Source: Candidatus Babelota bacterium
GTDB taxonomy: Bacteria; Babelota; Babeliae; Babelales; Chromulinivoraceae
Assembly (NCBI GenBank): GCA_016183005.1
Contig: JACPFN010000015.1
Span: 1 to 63,871, forward strand
Direction of reading: 5' to 3'
DNA length: 63,871 nucleotides
Part shown: positions 36,472 through 46,685 of the stretch, one piece after another
Layout: every line of letters begins with the position of its first letter
Numbering within the stretch: position 1 is the first letter of the stretch
Program-made: the position numbers and the translations under genes
The notes under the pieces: model-generated
Told to the model about the DNA's origin: nothing
Databases searched by the model: none
The model's input: only the letters and a program-made list of their open reading frames with translations

Positions 36472-36592
36472 TGATATCCTTTAAAAAGAGGTTTTTTATA
36501 AAAATAATGATATTAAGTTAACATGTTGTGGTGTTCAAGTCTAGAATTCTGGGTTAAAAATTCTGATAAGAAAAGCTCTTTTGCGAATCTTC

Positions 36593-36620
36593 TTGAAAAA
36601 ACTTGCAAAGAGTTTATAAT
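36593..36620 (+). promoter_or_regulatory. Promoter of the str-S10-spc-alpha super-operon
   Basis: TTGAAA (36593-36598), a 16-base spacer, TATAAT (36615-36620). This is the best sigma70 match noted in the window and stands about 113 bases ahead of rpsL, as expected for a highly expressed operon. Confidence 0.75.
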
Positions 36621-36732
36621 TAAAAATATAAAAAAAGTTTATGGGTGTCTTCAACTTATTGATACGCACCATCGACTAAGAATAATATCTAAAGTTACAG
36701 TAACGTTACTTGTTTATGATAAGGTTTTCTAT
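36621..36732 (+). promoter_or_regulatory. Untranslated leader of the ribosomal super-operon
   Basis: About 105 transcribed bases before rpsL. A weak stem-loop can be drawn from TGGGTGTC (36642-36649) to GATACGCACCA (36661-36671), and the palindrome GTAACGTTAC lies at 36700-36709. Either could be a site for ribosomal-protein feedback, but nothing matches a known binding site well enough to name it. The in-frame reading upstream of the rpsL ATG is non-coding because it spans the promoter. Confidence 0.4.
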
Positions 36733-37110
36733 ATGCCTACCATTAATCAGCTTGTTCGTTTAGGCCGCAAAAAAGTTGTTAAAAAGACAAAAAGCGGTGC
36801 TTTAAAACGATGTCCTCAAGTTCGCGGTGTTTGTACACGTGTGTTTACAACAACGCCTAAAAAACCTAACTCGGCGCTTCGTAAAGTAGCTAGGGTTAAA
36901 TTGTCTAACGGTGTCGAAATTACGGCATACATTCCTGGTGAAGGTCACAACTTACAAGAGCACTCAATGGTGCTTGTGCGCGGTGGTCGCGTAAAAGATT
37001 TACCTGGTGTTAAGTATCACATTGTTCGTGGTGCTTTAGATTCAGCGGGAGTAGAAGGACGAAAACAATCACGTTCATTGTATGGCGCAAAGCGACCAAA
37101 AGCAAAATAA
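36733..37110 (+). CDS. rpsL: 30S ribosomal protein S12
   Basis: 125 aa from the ATG at 36733, where the family start [14 protein letters not shown] is found. The frame is open for 70 codons further upstream, but that would cross the promoter. The decoding-centre motif [18 protein letters not shown] is intact; this includes the lysine that is altered in streptomycin-resistant mutants. It is the first gene of the super-operon and is followed by rpsG after 16 bases. Confidence 0.97.
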   Translation: MPTINQLVRLGRKKVVKKTKSGALKRCPQVRGVCTRVFTTTPKKPNSALRKVARVKLSNGVEITAYIPGEGHNLQEHSMVLVRGGRVKDLPGVKYHIVRGALDSAGVEGRKQSRSLYGAKRPKAK

Positions 37111-37126
37111 ACAAAGGATTTGATAT

Positions 37127-37606
37127 ATGCCAAGACGAAAAAAAGAGTTGGTCAAACGTACTATCGTCGCAGACCCAGTCTATCAGTCAGAATTGATTAC
37201 AAGATTTATTAATGTTATTATGTGGCGTGGCAAAAAAAATGCTGCTCGTCATATAATGTATGAAGCCCTTGAGATGCTCGTAGAAAAAACGGGCAGCAAA
37301 GACAAGGCGCTTGAATTATTTTATAAGGCTTACAATAATGTTATGCCTTTAATTGAGGTTCGTCCTCGTCGTGTTGGTGGTAGCGTTTACCAAATTCCGC
37401 GCGAAGTGAGTGAGGTTAGAGGTAGATCTTTAGCTTTAAGATGGTTGAAAGAATCAGCTGCAGCTCGTTCTGATAGAACGATGGGTATTCGTCTTGGAAA
37501 TGAGATATTAGACGCTTCAGAAGAGCGTGGTGGGGCATTTAAGAAAAAATTAGATGTTCATAAAATGGCAGAAGCAAATCGTGCATTTTCACATTTTGCT
37601 TGGTAG
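37127..37606 (+). CDS. rpsG: 30S ribosomal protein S7
   Basis: 159 aa. The typical start MPRRKKELVKRTIVADPVYQ, the core KARHIMY-like block ARHIMYEALEMLVEKTGSKD, NNVMPLIEVRPRRVGGSVYQ and LRWLKESAAARS are present. S7 nucleates the 30S head. AAAGGA precedes the ATG. Confidence 0.97.
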   Translation: MPRRKKELVKRTIVADPVYQSELITRFINVIMWRGKKNAARHIMYEALEMLVEKTGSKDKALELFYKAYNNVMPLIEVRPRRVGGSVYQIPREVSEVRGRSLALRWLKESAAARSDRTMGIRLGNEILDASEERGGAFKKKLDVHKMAEANRAFSHFAW

Positions 37607-37612
37607 GTTTGT

Positions 37613-39691
37613 ATGAACTATACGTTAGATAGATATAGAAATATAGGTATTGCGGCACATATCGATGCTGGAAAAACAACAGTAACTGAGCGTATTTTGT
37701 TTTATACCGGAATTTCACATAAAATTGGTGAAGTTCATGAAGGTACTGCTACCATGGATTGGATGGAGCAAGAACAAGAACGTGGTATTACTATACAGTC
37801 AGCCGCAACAACTTGTTATTGGAAAAATTGTCAGATTAATATCATCGATACTCCTGGGCACGTTGATTTTACTATCGAAGTAGGTCGTTCTTTGCGTGTT
37901 CTTGATGGTGTGGTAAGTGTTTTTTGTGGTGTAGCTGGTGTGCAACCGCAATCAGAGACGGTTTGGAATCAGGCAACCCGCTATGAAGTCCCGGCAATTA
38001 TTTTTGTTAATAAAATGGATCGCATTGGTGCAAATTATCAAGATACGGTTGTAGATATTAATGAAAAATTAGCTCAGGGTCGCGCTGTACCAATGCAAAT
38101 AGCAATTGGTGAGTCAGAGAATTTTAATGCATTGATTGATGTATTAACCGGAAAAATAGTTCGTTTTTATGGCGATGATCGTGATTTACAAAAGGATCTT
38201 GTCTATGAGGATGCTCCAATTGAGTATGCAGGGCAAATAAAAGAAGCTTACGCATTAATTGTTGAAAAAGCTGTTGATGTTGATGAGATTTTAGCTGATA
38301 AATATCTTAATGAGCAGCCAATAACAGTTGATGAAGTTAAAGCAGCTATTCGTAGAGGTGTTGCAAAACGCCAATTTTTCCCAGTATTTTGCGGAACAGC
38401 GTTTAAAAATAAAGGCGTACAATTATTGCTTGATGCAGTTGTTGCTTATTTGCCATCTCCTTTGGATGTTCCTGCGATTAAGGGTGTTGATGTAGATACG
38501 GGAGCTGAAGTAGAGCGTCCTTCATCAAGTAAGGCTCCTTTTGCGGCTCTTGCATTTAAAATTATGACAGATCCGTTTGTTGGAGCTTTAACGTTTACTA
38601 GAATTTATTCAGGTGAGTTGAAATCGGGCTCTTATGTTTATAATGCTACCAAGGGAACCAAGGAGCGTGTAAGTCGCTTGGTTCGTATGCATGCAAATAA
38701 GCGTGAAGAGATAAAAGAAGCTTCTGCTGGTGACATTGTCGCCGTTGTTGGTATTAGGGATGTGAATACTGGTGATACATTGTGTGATGAAAATCATCCT
38801 GTTTTACTAGAATCTATTGATATTCCGGCAGCAGTTATTTCTTCATCAGTTGAGCCAAAATCAAAAGCCGATTATGAAAAAATGGTTCTTGCTTTAAAGA
38901 AAATGAATCAAGAAGATCCTTCATTTAAGTTTACATACAATCATGAGACTGGTCAGACTGAAATTTCAGGTATGGGTGAATTGCACCTTGAAATTGTTGT
39001 TGATCGTTTAAAGCGTGAGCATAAAGTTGAAGTTGAACAAGGTAAACTTCAAGTTGCTTATAAGGAAACAGTTCAAAAGCCTGTTCAGGTAGAGGGAAAA
39101 TTCATTAAGCAATCAGGTGGCCGTGGTCAATATGGACATGTTTGGTTGAAAATTGAACCTCTTGCGCGTGGAACAGGATATGAATTTAAAAATGAAGTTG
39201 TGGGTGGTACAATTCCTCGTGAATATATTCCTGCAGTTGAAAAAGGTATGGACGAAGCATTGACTTCAGGAATTTTAATTGGTAGTCCTGTCGTTGATTG
39301 CCGCGTGACAGTATTTGATGGATCATATCATGATGTTGATTCATCTGAGATTGCTTTTAAAATGGCAACAAAGATGGCTTTTAAAGAGGGTATGAGTCAG
39401 GCATCACCGGTGCTTCTTGAACCAATTATGAAAGTTGAAGTTAATACACCAGATGAATACATGGGTGATGTGATGGGAGATTTAAACTCTCGTCGTGGTA
39501 GAATCTTGGGTATGGAAACTAAGGGTTCTGCTCAAATTGTTAAAGCTGAAGTTCCTCTTGGAAATATGTTTGGATATGCTACAGAGCTTCGTTCTATGAC
39601 TAAGGGTAGAGCAAGCTACGCGATGGAGTTTGAATGTTATCGTGAAGCACCAAAGAGTATTCAAGATGAAATTGTAGCTTCAAAAAAATAA
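37613..39691 (+). CDS. fusA: Elongation factor G
   Basis: 692 aa, standard length. The G domain has [16 protein letters not shown] (G1), the switch I region [19 protein letters not shown] (G3) and NKMDRIG (G4). Domains II to V follow, including [15 protein letters not shown] and GRGQYGHV. It drives translocation and, with RRF, ribosome recycling. It begins 6 bases after rpsG. Confidence 0.98.
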   Translation: MNYTLDRYRNIGIAAHIDAGKTTVTERILFYTGISHKIGEVHEGTATMDWMEQEQERGITIQSAATTCYWKNCQINIIDTPGHVDFTIEVGRSLRVLDGVVSVFCGVAGVQPQSETVWNQATRYEVPAIIFVNKMDRIGANYQDTVVDINEKLAQGRAVPMQIAIGESENFNALIDVLTGKIVRFYGDDRDLQKDLVYEDAPIEYAGQIKEAYALIVEKAVDVDEILADKYLNEQPITVDEVKAAIRRGVAKRQFFPVFCGTAFKNKGVQLLLDAVVAYLPSPLDVPAIKGVDVDTGAEVERPSSSKAPFAALAFKIMTDPFVGALTFTRIYSGELKSGSYVYNATKGTKERVSRLVRMHANKREEIKEASAGDIVAVVGIRDVNTGDTLCDENHPVLLESIDIPAAVISSSVEPKSKADYEKMVLALKKMNQEDPSFKFTYNHETGQTEISGMGELHLEIVVDRLKREHKVEVEQGKLQVAYKETVQKPVQVEGKFIKQSGGRGQYGHVWLKIEPLARGTGYEFKNEVVGGTIPREYIPAVEKGMDEALTSGILIGSPVVDCRVTVFDGSYHDVDSSEIAFKMATKMAFKEGMSQASPVLLEPIMKVEVNTPDEYMGDVMGDLNSRRGRILGMETKGSAQIVKAEVPLGNMFGYATELRSMTKGRASYAMEFECYREAPKSIQDEIVASKK

Positions 39692-39738
39692 GAATTTTAT
39701 AGGTATATTTATAGATTAAGTGCGTTTCAGGAGAATCT

Positions 39739-40932
39739 ATGGCAAAAGATACATTTGTACGTAGTAAGCCGCACGTTAACGTTGGTACTATTGGACACGT
39801 TGACCATGGTAAAACTACATTAACAGCAGCTATTACTACTGTATTAGCAAAAAGAGGTGGAGCTGTAGCAAGAGCTTATGACCAAATTGATAATGCCCCA
39901 GAGGAAAAAGCTCGTGGTATTACGATTGCAACTTCACACGTTGAGTACGAAACACCAAATCGTCACTATGCACACGTTGACTGTCCGGGTCACGCAGACT
40001 ATGTTAAAAATATGATCACTGGTGCTGCTCAGATGGATGGCGCAATTCTTGTTGTGTCAGCAGCTGATGGCCCTATGCCACAGACACGTGAACATATTCT
40101 TCTTGCTAAAAACGTTAACGTTCCTTCTTTGGTTGTTTTCTTAAACAAAGTTGACATGATTGACGATAAAGAAATGGTCGACATGGTCGAAGAAGAAGTA
40201 CGTGATTTATTGAAAAAATATGATTTCCCTGGCGATGAGATTCCTGTTATTCGTGGTTCAGCGCTTAAAGCTCTTAATGGTGATACTGGAGAGCTTGGTG
40301 AGCAGGCAATTCTTAAGTTAATGGAAGCAGTTGATACATATATTCCACTTCCAAAACGTGATATTGATAAGCCATTCTTGATGCCAGTTGAGGGTGTTTT
40401 CTCTATTGCGGGTCGTGGTACTGTTGCAACAGGAAGAGTTGAAAAAGGCCGTGTTAAGGTTGGTGATGCAGTTCAGTTAGTTGGATTGATGGAAAAGCCA
40501 ATTGATACAACTGTAACAGGTATTGAAATGTTTAGAAAAAGTCTTGATGAAGGTCAAGCTGGTGATAATGCAGGACTTTTACTTCGTGGCGTTAAAAAAG
40601 AAGATGTTGTACGTGGAATGGTTGTTGCTAAACCTGGTTCTATTACACCTCATAAAAAGTTTAAAGCTCAGGTATATGTTCTTACCAAGGAAGAAGGTGG
40701 ACGCCATAGCGCATTCTTTAATGGATATCGTCCGCAGTTTTACTTTAGAACAACAGATGTTACTGGAGTTGTAACATTACCAGCTGGCCGTGAAATGGTT
40801 ATGCCAGGTGATAACGTAGAATTGGAAATTGAACTTATTTCTCCTATTGCTATGGAGAAGGATTTGCGATTTGCTATTCGTGAAGGTGGCAGAACTGTTG
40901 GGTCAGGAATTGTTACAGATATTATTTTGTAA
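39739..40932 (+). CDS. tuf: Elongation factor Tu
   Basis: 397 aa. [15 protein letters not shown] (G1), [14 protein letters not shown] (switch I), [12 protein letters not shown] (G3), NKVDM (G4), and domains II/III are complete ([39 protein letters not shown]). It carries aminoacyl-tRNA to the ribosome. CAGGAGA precedes the ATG. Confidence 0.98.
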   Translation: MAKDTFVRSKPHVNVGTIGHVDHGKTTLTAAITTVLAKRGGAVARAYDQIDNAPEEKARGITIATSHVEYETPNRHYAHVDCPGHADYVKNMITGAAQMDGAILVVSAADGPMPQTREHILLAKNVNVPSLVVFLNKVDMIDDKEMVDMVEEEVRDLLKKYDFPGDEIPVIRGSALKALNGDTGELGEQAILKLMEAVDTYIPLPKRDIDKPFLMPVEGVFSIAGRGTVATGRVEKGRVKVGDAVQLVGLMEKPIDTTVTGIEMFRKSLDEGQAGDNAGLLLRGVKKEDVVRGMVVAKPGSITPHKKFKAQVYVLTKEEGGRHSAFFNGYRPQFYFRTTDVTGVVTLPAGREMVMPGDNVELEIELISPIAMEKDLRFAIREGGRTVGSGIVTDIIL

Positions 40933-40948
40933 TTTGATTGGAAGTTAG

Positions 40949-41254
40949 ATGAAAAAACAGAAAATACGACTTACGCTTAAATCTTACGATCATCAATTAC
41001 TTGATAAAGCAGTTAAAGAAATTGCTATGACAGCAAAAAAAACAGGTACCGACCTAGTCGGTCCTGTTCCTTTGCCGAATAAAAAACGTTGTTTTACAGT
41101 ATTGCGTTCTCCGCATATTGATAAAAAATCTCGTGAGCAATTTGAAATTATTACACATAAGCGGATTTTGGAGATAATTTCTCCATCTGATCAAACAATG
41201 GCAGCTTTAATGAAATTAAATATTTCAGCTGGTGTTGATGTGGAAATCAAGTAG
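40949..41254 (+). CDS. rpsJ: 30S ribosomal protein S10
   Basis: 101 aa. [20 protein letters not shown], the loop [20 protein letters not shown] and [20 protein letters not shown] identify the family. S10 is also the NusE antitermination subunit. It follows tuf by 16 bases with no terminator, which joins the str and S10 operons. Confidence 0.97.
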   Translation: MKKQKIRLTLKSYDHQLLDKAVKEIAMTAKKTGTDLVGPVPLPNKKRCFTVLRSPHIDKKSREQFEIITHKRILEIISPSDQTMAALMKLNISAGVDVEIK

Positions 41255-41268
41255 GCAAAGGGTAAACT

Positions 41269-41892
41269 ATGATAAATGGTTTTTGGGGCCGTAAGATTGG
41301 CATGACCCAAGTATTTACAGCTGATAATAAAGTTGTCCCTGTAACAGCAGTTGATGCATCCGGTTGGATTGTGTCACAGGTTAAAAGGGAAGAAAAAGAT
41401 GGATATAATGCTATTCAGGTAGCTTATATTCGTGAAAAAATGAAAAATCAATCATTTCAAGTGGAATGGCTTAAAGAAAAATCTAAGTATTTTCGCTGGG
41501 TGAAAGAGATTTCTGTTAATCAAGTTCCTGCTGATATAGAAGTTGGAAAATCATTTGATTTTTCAACGATTTTACAACCAAAAGACGTTGTAAATGTTAC
41601 GGGTATAACAAAGGGATGTGGTTTTGCGGGTACAATGAGACGTCATAATTATTCCGGTGGTAAAGCGAGTCATGGTGATGCACTTGGAAGAAAACCTGGA
41701 AGTTTAAGCTTCATGCGTTCTCAGGGTAAAGTTATGAAAAATAAAACCATGGCAGGTCACATGGGTGTAACTCGAAAAACGATTCGTAACTTAGAAGTGA
41801 TTCAAATAGTTCCGCAAGATAATCTTGTTTTAATTAAAGGTGCTATGGCTGGTAAGCCTGGATCATTAGTATACGTTCGTAAGAATGGGTAA
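41269..41892 (+). CDS. rplC: 50S ribosomal protein L3
   Basis: 207 aa. WGRKIGMTQVFTADNKVVPV at the start, and the peptidyl-transferase-proximal loop RRHNYSGGKASHGDALGRKPGS, HMGVTRKTIRNLEVIQIV. One of the first proteins to bind 23S rRNA. Confidence 0.97.
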   Translation: MINGFWGRKIGMTQVFTADNKVVPVTAVDASGWIVSQVKREEKDGYNAIQVAYIREKMKNQSFQVEWLKEKSKYFRWVKEISVNQVPADIEVGKSFDFSTILQPKDVVNVTGITKGCGFAGTMRRHNYSGGKASHGDALGRKPGSLSFMRSQGKVMKNKTMAGHMGVTRKTIRNLEVIQIVPQDNLVLIKGAMAGKPGSLVYVRKNG

Positions 41893-41896
41893 ATAA

Positions 41897-42550
41897 ATGA
41901 ATAAGCAAGTAGAAAATAAAAAAAATGAAAAAAAAGCTACGAGCTTACTGACAACTTTAACATCTAATGATTTAGGTCTTAATGCTGAAGCAGTGGCTGA
42001 TGTAAGCTATGCAATTTGGATTCGCGCGTTAATGCAAAATTGGCGTCAAGGAACAGTTGGAGTTAAAACTCGCGGTGAAGTTTCTTTTTCAAATAAGAAA
42101 CCTTGGAAACAAAAAGGTACAGGTCGTGCTCGTGCGGGTAGTGCTCGTTCTCCTCTTTGGAGAAGTGGTGGTATTTTGTTTGGACCACAGCCACGCATTC
42201 GTACATTAAAAGTAAATAAGCAAACAAAATCAAAAGTACTTACAGCTTGTTTGGCAAATTTTGCAGATAAAGGGAATTTTTTTGCAATGGATTGGGTGTT
42301 GCAAAATGATAAACCATCTACATCATTAGCACATAATGCATTTAAAAATGCAGGATTAGAAGCAAAAAAAGTGGTTGTGTTTATGGATCGCAATGATCAT
42401 GCATTCTGGGCGTCCTTAAATAATTTACCATATGTTCATGTAGTAACTTTTGATGATATAAATGCATATGAAGTTTCTTTGGGAAATTGTATCGTAGTTA
42501 TGAAAAAAGATGTTAATACCTTAAAAGAAATGGTAGCAAAATGGAATTAA
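41897..42550 (+). CDS. rplD: 50S ribosomal protein L4
   Basis: 217 aa. The exit-tunnel loop [45 protein letters not shown] is intact; the C-terminal globular part is more diverged. The first 20 residues are lysine-rich. In E. coli L4 represses the S10 operon, but no matching leader hairpin was noted here. Its end overlaps rplW by 10 bases. Confidence 0.96.
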   Translation: MNKQVENKKNEKKATSLLTTLTSNDLGLNAEAVADVSYAIWIRALMQNWRQGTVGVKTRGEVSFSNKKPWKQKGTGRARAGSARSPLWRSGGILFGPQPRIRTLKVNKQTKSKVLTACLANFADKGNFFAMDWVLQNDKPSTSLAHNAFKNAGLEAKKVVVFMDRNDHAFWASLNNLPYVHVVTFDDINAYEVSLGNCIVVMKKDVNTLKEMVAKWN

Positions 42551-42894
42551 GTATCTACGATATCATTGTTGGTCCGGTTGTTTCAAATAAAGCATACCGT
42601 CTTCATCAAACATTAAAACAAATTACGCTTCAAGTTCATCCTGAAGCAAATAAAACATTAGTTGCACAAGCAATGAACAAATTATTTAACGTAAAAGTTG
42701 AATCGGTTCGTATTATTGTTCGAAAAGGTAAACAAAGAATATCTCGCTCTCGTAATGTAAGTGTTGATAATTTGCGTAAAATTGCAATTGTCAAACTTAA
42801 AAAAGGTCAAGATATGAATCTCTTCGGAGATGCAGCTATGGCAGTTGAACATGCAAACGCTGAGCAATCTGCTCGTGTTCAATCAAACAATTAA
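42541..42894 (+). CDS. rplW: 50S ribosomal protein L23
   Basis: 117 aa. [20 protein letters not shown] and [20 protein letters not shown] fit L23, which lies at the tunnel exit and docks SRP and trigger factor. The C-terminal tail of about 20 residues ([20 protein letters not shown]) exceeds the usual length. It overlaps rplD, implying coupled translation. Confidence 0.95.
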   Translation: MELSIYDIIVGPVVSNKAYRLHQTLKQITLQVHPEANKTLVAQAMNKLFNVKVESVRIIVRKGKQRISRSRNVSVDNLRKIAIVKLKKGQDMNLFGDAAMAVEHANAEQSARVQSNN

Positions 42895-42904
42895 GGGATA
42901 ATAT

Positions 42905-43720
42905 ATGGCAATTATTTCGAGAAAACCGAGAAATGCTTCTTTGAGATTTCAAACATTTGTTGATACATCACATTTATCAAAAGAGAAGCCAGTAAAAAGT
43001 TTAACTATTGGGCTGTCTAAGTCTGGTGGTCGTAATTCATATGGACGCATTACCGTTCGTCATCGTGGAGGTGGAGCTTCTAAGAAATATCGTGTGATCG
43101 ATTTTAATCGTTCAGTGCGTGATGTTGAAGGAGTTGTAACTTCTTTTGAGTATGATCCAAATCGTAACGTTCATTTAGCTTTAATTGTATACAAAAATGG
43201 TGAGAAAAAATATATTTTACTTCCAGAAACTCTTAAAAAGGGTGATACAGTTATAGCTGGTGTAGCAGTTGAACCAAAAGTTGGTAATTGTTTACCCATT
43301 GATCGAATTCCGGTTGGTTTTTTTATTCATAATATTGAAATGAAACCAGGATCAGGTGGTAAATTAGTCAGAAGTGCTGGTACATCAGCACAAATTGTTG
43401 CAAAAGAAGGTTTATTTGCAACTCTTAAGATGCCATCTGGTGAAATTCGCATGATACATTTAGCATGTTGGGCAACTGTAGGTGTTTTAGGTAATGCTGA
43501 TTATAAAAACATTTGTTGGGGTAAAGCAGGGCGTACGCGTTATCGTGGTTTTAGACCATCTGTTCGTGGTATGGCTATGAACCCTGTTGATCACCCACAT
43601 GGTGGTGGTGAAGGTAGATCTAAGTCTGGTTCACATCCAGTAACTCCTTGGGGTAAAGGATGTAAGGGTACACGTACTCGTCGCAGAAAAGATCCAATGA
43701 TTATTAAACGTCGTAAATAG
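42905..43720 (+). CDS. rplB: 50S ribosomal protein L2
   Basis: 271 aa, full length. GRNSYGRITVRHRGGGASKK near the start, DFNRSVRDVEGVVTSFEYDP, and the peptidyl-transferase histidine region RGMAMNPVDHPHGGGEGRSK are present. Confidence 0.98.
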   Translation: MAIISRKPRNASLRFQTFVDTSHLSKEKPVKSLTIGLSKSGGRNSYGRITVRHRGGGASKKYRVIDFNRSVRDVEGVVTSFEYDPNRNVHLALIVYKNGEKKYILLPETLKKGDTVIAGVAVEPKVGNCLPIDRIPVGFFIHNIEMKPGSGGKLVRSAGTSAQIVAKEGLFATLKMPSGEIRMIHLACWATVGVLGNADYKNICWGKAGRTRYRGFRPSVRGMAMNPVDHPHGGGEGRSKSGSHPVTPWGKGCKGTRTRRRKDPMIIKRRK

Positions 43721-43742
43721 AGCTTAAATAGGTATATAAGAT

Positions 43743-44030
43743 ATGGCTAGATCGGCAAAAAAAGGTCCATTTGTGGATTCTTCAATTATAACGAAAGTTA
43801 ATAAAGTAAAGGGTAGTTCTCGTCGCGAAGTAATTAAAACTTGGTCGCGTAGTAGTACTATTTTACCAGAGTTTGTAGGTCTGACATTTGCAGTTCATAA
43901 TGGTAAGAAATTCGTTGAAGTTTTCATCACGGAAAACATGGTAGGACATTCTCTTGGTGAATTTGCACCATCAAGAACATTTAAAATGCATAGTGGTCAG
44001 CGTCAAACTGCATCTTCGGCAGCAGCCTAA
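43743..44030 (+). CDS. rpsS: 30S ribosomal protein S19
   Basis: 95 aa. [40 protein letters not shown] and [20 protein letters not shown] are typical. S19 works with S13 in the 30S head. Confidence 0.97.
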   Translation: MARSAKKGPFVDSSIITKVNKVKGSSRREVIKTWSRSSTILPEFVGLTFAVHNGKKFVEVFITENMVGHSLGEFAPSRTFKMHSGQRQTASSAAA

Positions 44031-44095
44031 TGATAAGTGTTGGGCGACTTGAGTTGCTTGCTTATTATGTTAAACTAATAAATATAGTTAATTAA

Positions 44096-44455
44096 ATGGA
44101 TAATAACATGAATTTTAAAGCGTCAGCAAAATATGTAAAACGGTCTCCTTTTAAGTTGAGACCAATTGCAGATGTTATACGTGGCAAAAATGCTGCATAT
44201 GCGCTCGATTGGTTAAAGGTATATGGAGTTGCGAAATCTTTGCCGATCAAAAAGCTTCTTGATTCTGCCATAGCAAATGCTAAAAATTTGCAAGGAGAAA
44301 TTTCAGTAAGTAATTTGGTGATTTCAGAGATTCGTATTGATCAGGGGCCTGTATACAGATATTTTAAACCATCTGCTATGGGTAGATCGTTGGTGAATAG
44401 AAAAAGATTGAGTCATTTGACTATTGTTTTGAAGCACGTAGAAATTGAAAATTAA
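44096..44455 (+). CDS. rplV: 50S ribosomal protein L22
   Basis: 119 aa from 44096; an ATG at 44108, with GGAT ahead, would give 115 aa and matches the usual L22 start (NFKASAKYVKRSPFKLRPI) better. The tunnel-loop end QGPVYRYFKPSAMGRSLVNR, KRLSHLTIVLK is present. The 65-base gap after rpsS is the longest inside the S10 block, and may hold a weak internal promoter. Confidence 0.95.
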   Translation: MDNNMNFKASAKYVKRSPFKLRPIADVIRGKNAAYALDWLKVYGVAKSLPIKKLLDSAIANAKNLQGEISVSNLVISEIRIDQGPVYRYFKPSAMGRSLVNRKRLSHLTIVLKHVEIEN

Positions 44456-44479
44456 TAAAAAATATTTAAAGGGATCTTT

Positions 44480-45124
44480 GTGGGTCAAAAGGTTAATCCA
44501 ATAGGATTTCGAGTTGGGGTCTATAGAGATTGGGATGCTCAATGGTTTCCAAGAAGCTCTGTTAAAGGCGCATATGGCAAAGAACTTTATGATGATTTAA
44601 TTATCAGAAAGTATCTCGAAACTAATTTAACAAAAGCGGAAATTGCACGAATTGAAATTAAAAAAACAGCGGGAATGATTAAGGTTACTATTCATTCAGC
44701 TCAGCCTGGTCGTGTAATTGGAAAAAGGGGTCAAGAGATAGATGTACTTCGTAAAAGTTTAGCATCTATGCTAAAGGTAAATTCGGTAGATATTTCAGTA
44801 GAAGAAATTAAAACTCCAGAATTAGACGCAGTGCTTGTTGCTAAAAATATTGCAACTCAGCTTGAGCAACGAGCAAATTTTAAAAAATTGATGAAAAAAG
44901 CTGCTGCATCAGCTTTAAAAGCAGGTGCTCGTGGAATTAAAATTTGTGTTAAAGGTCGTTTAAACGGAGCAGAAATTGCTCGCGCAGAATGGACTCGTAT
45001 TGGCTCAGTCCCATTACATACATTGCGTGCTGATATTCAGTATGGATATGCTCGCGCACATACAGTAATGGGTATTATTGGTGTAAGAGTTTGGATCTGC
45101 GTTGGCGAATACCAAACTAAATAA
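44480..45124 (+). CDS. rpsC: 30S ribosomal protein S3
   Basis: 214 aa with a GTG start preceded by AAAGGGA. Start GQKVNPIGFRVGVYRDWDAQ, KH domain with VTIHSAQPGRVIGKRGQEID, and the C-terminal domain ARGIKICVKGRLNGAEIARA, EWTRIGSVPLHTLRADIQYG. It forms part of the mRNA entry channel. Confidence 0.97.
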   Translation: MGQKVNPIGFRVGVYRDWDAQWFPRSSVKGAYGKELYDDLIIRKYLETNLTKAEIARIEIKKTAGMIKVTIHSAQPGRVIGKRGQEIDVLRKSLASMLKVNSVDISVEEIKTPELDAVLVAKNIATQLEQRANFKKLMKKAAASALKAGARGIKICVKGRLNGAEIARAEWTRIGSVPLHTLRADIQYGYARAHTVMGIIGVRVWICVGEYQTK

Positions 45125-45142
45125 AAACAGAAAGAATAAGCC

Positions 45143-45553
45143 ATGTTGATGCCAAAAAAAGTAAAATTTAGAAAATCGCAGCGCGGAAGAATGACTGGTT
45201 TGTCCAAGGGGGCACGTACCGTTGATTTTGGTACATTTGGACTTCAAGCAGTTGAACCAGTTTGGTTAACAGCACAACAAATAGAAGCAGTGCGTATTGC
45301 GATTTCTCGTAAAATTAAAAAAGGCGGGCGATTGTATTTGCGCGTATTTCCTGACAAACCGGTAAGTAAAAAGCCGCTTGAAACTCGTATGGGTAAAGGT
45401 AAAGGAAATCCTGAATTTTGGGTTGCTGTAGTTAAGCGCGGACGCGTGATGTTTGAGCTGGGTGATGTAGATGAAGCTACTGCAAAAGATATATTTAAGG
45501 CAGCTGCTTATAAGCTTCCTATAAAAACAAAAATAGTGCGAAAGGAAGCATAA
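45143..45553 (+). CDS. rplP: 50S ribosomal protein L16
   Basis: 136 aa; a second ATG at 45149 gives the canonical [15 protein letters not shown] start. [30 protein letters not shown]-type [20 protein letters not shown] and [20 protein letters not shown] are clear. Confidence 0.97.
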   Translation: MLMPKKVKFRKSQRGRMTGLSKGARTVDFGTFGLQAVEPVWLTAQQIEAVRIAISRKIKKGGRLYLRVFPDKPVSKKPLETRMGKGKGNPEFWVAVVKRGRVMFELGDVDEATAKDIFKAAAYKLPIKTKIVRKEA

Positions 45554-45554
45554 T

Positions 45555-45764
45555 ATGTCAAGAAAAGTTATGCAAGAACTTAATACTATGAATATTGAAG
45601 CATTGCGCGCGTTTTCAGAAGAGATTCGCAAAGAATTATTTTTGTTAAGAATGAAAAAGTTTTCATCTCCTGAAAAAAATACATCCTTAACAAGAAACTT
45701 AAGAAAAAGCTTAGCCCGCACATTGACTGTTTTAAAACAAAGGGAAATGCATGTCGGAAATTAA
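45555..45764 (+). CDS. rpmC: 50S ribosomal protein L29
   Basis: 69 aa. A two-helix protein with ELNTMNIEALRAFSEEIRKE, LFLLRMKKFSSPEKNTSL and RKSLARTLTVLKQREM, matching the L29 pattern though diverged. Position between rplP and rpsQ confirms it. It overlaps rpsQ by 14 bases. Confidence 0.93.
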   Translation: MSRKVMQELNTMNIEALRAFSEEIRKELFLLRMKKFSSPEKNTSLTRNLRKSLARTLTVLKQREMHVGN

Positions 45765-45996
45765 TAAAAAAATGTATATAGGAGTGGTCGTTTCCGATAA
45801 AATGGAAAAAACAGTTGTTGTTGAATGTCAAAGAGCATTTAAGCATGAAAAATTCCAAAAAATCGTAAAGACCGTTAAAAAATATAAAGTGCATGATGAA
45901 GAAAGTCGTGCAAAGGCTGGCGATACTGTGGAATTTTATGAAGGTGCGCCTAAGTCTAAAACAAAATATATGTATTTACATCGAATTATAAGCTAA
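45751..45996 (+). CDS. rpsQ: 30S ribosomal protein S17
   Basis: 81 aa OB-fold protein: [40 protein letters not shown]. The ATG lies within the end of rpmC, preceded by AAAGGGA. Confidence 0.96.
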   Translation: MSEINKKMYIGVVVSDKMEKTVVVECQRAFKHEKFQKIVKTVKKYKVHDEESRAKAGDTVEFYEGAPKSKTKYMYLHRIIS

Positions 45997-46006
45997 GGGA
46001 AATGGT

Positions 46007-46372
46007 ATGATACAAAAGCAAACTTTTCTCAAGGTAGCTGATAATTCAGGAGCAAAATTGTTGCAAGTTTTTCACTTGGTTGGTAGTACTCGTAAACGCT
46101 ATGCTTATATCGGCGATATGGTTCGTTGCGCTGTAAAAGTTGCAATTCCACAGGGTATGGTTAAAAAGGGTGACATTGTTGACGTTATGATAGTTAGAAC
46201 AAGAAAAGAATTACGTCGTTCAGATGGCACTTATATTCGTTTTAGTGAAAATGCTGGCGTTATTATCAAAGATGGTAAAATGCTTGGAACGCGTATTTTT
46301 GGTCCAATCGCTCGTGAAATTCGCGCAACGGGACAAACAAAGATTATTTCATCTGCGCCAGAAGTATTGTAG
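46007..46372 (+). CDS. rplN: 50S ribosomal protein L14
   Basis: 121 aa. [20 protein letters not shown] at the start, [20 protein letters not shown], and [33 protein letters not shown] near the end. This is the normal length. Confidence 0.97.
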   Translation: MIQKQTFLKVADNSGAKLLQVFHLVGSTRKRYAYIGDMVRCAVKVAIPQGMVKKGDIVDVMIVRTRKELRRSDGTYIRFSENAGVIIKDGKMLGTRIFGPIAREIRATGQTKIISSAPEVL

Positions 46373-46380
46373 GAATCGTT

Positions 46381-46650
46381 ATGAGTATTAGATTAAAAAA
46401 ACAAGATAAAGTCCAAGTAATTACCGGAAAAGATAAGGGTAAAGTTGGAGAAATTCTAGAACTTTGCAAAAAGTCTGGTAAACTTAAAATTAAAGGCATC
46501 AATTTGATGACTGTGCATATAAAACCGCGTCGTCAAGGTGATGTTGGTGGAATTCAAAAGCGCGAAGCTTTTATTGATGCATCAAATGTTATGCCAATTG
46601 ATATAATAACTGGTAAGCCAGTACGAGTTAATAAGTTTAAGAGAGCATAA
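46381..46650 (+). CDS. rplX: 50S ribosomal protein L24
   Basis: 89 aa, shorter than the usual 100-105. The KOW motif KQDKVQVITGKDKGKVGEIL and GINLMTVHIKPRRQGDVGGI, QKREAFIDASNVM are clear. The missing piece is the final C-terminal strand. Confidence 0.95.
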   Translation: MSIRLKKQDKVQVITGKDKGKVGEILELCKKSGKLKIKGINLMTVHIKPRRQGDVGGIQKREAFIDASNVMPIDIITGKPVRVNKFKRA

Positions 46651-46685
46651 AAATTATTGGCGAGTCAGCAAAAGGAAATAAAAAC

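Noticed and set aside
36523-36732. In-frame N-terminal extension of S12 by 70 codons
   Set aside because: It spans a strong promoter (36593-36620), and the family start [14 protein letters not shown] is at 36733.
45266-45894. Long minus-strand frames across rplP, rpmC and rpsQ
   Set aside because: They are antisense shadows of conserved ribosomal genes with no start signals or recognisable product.
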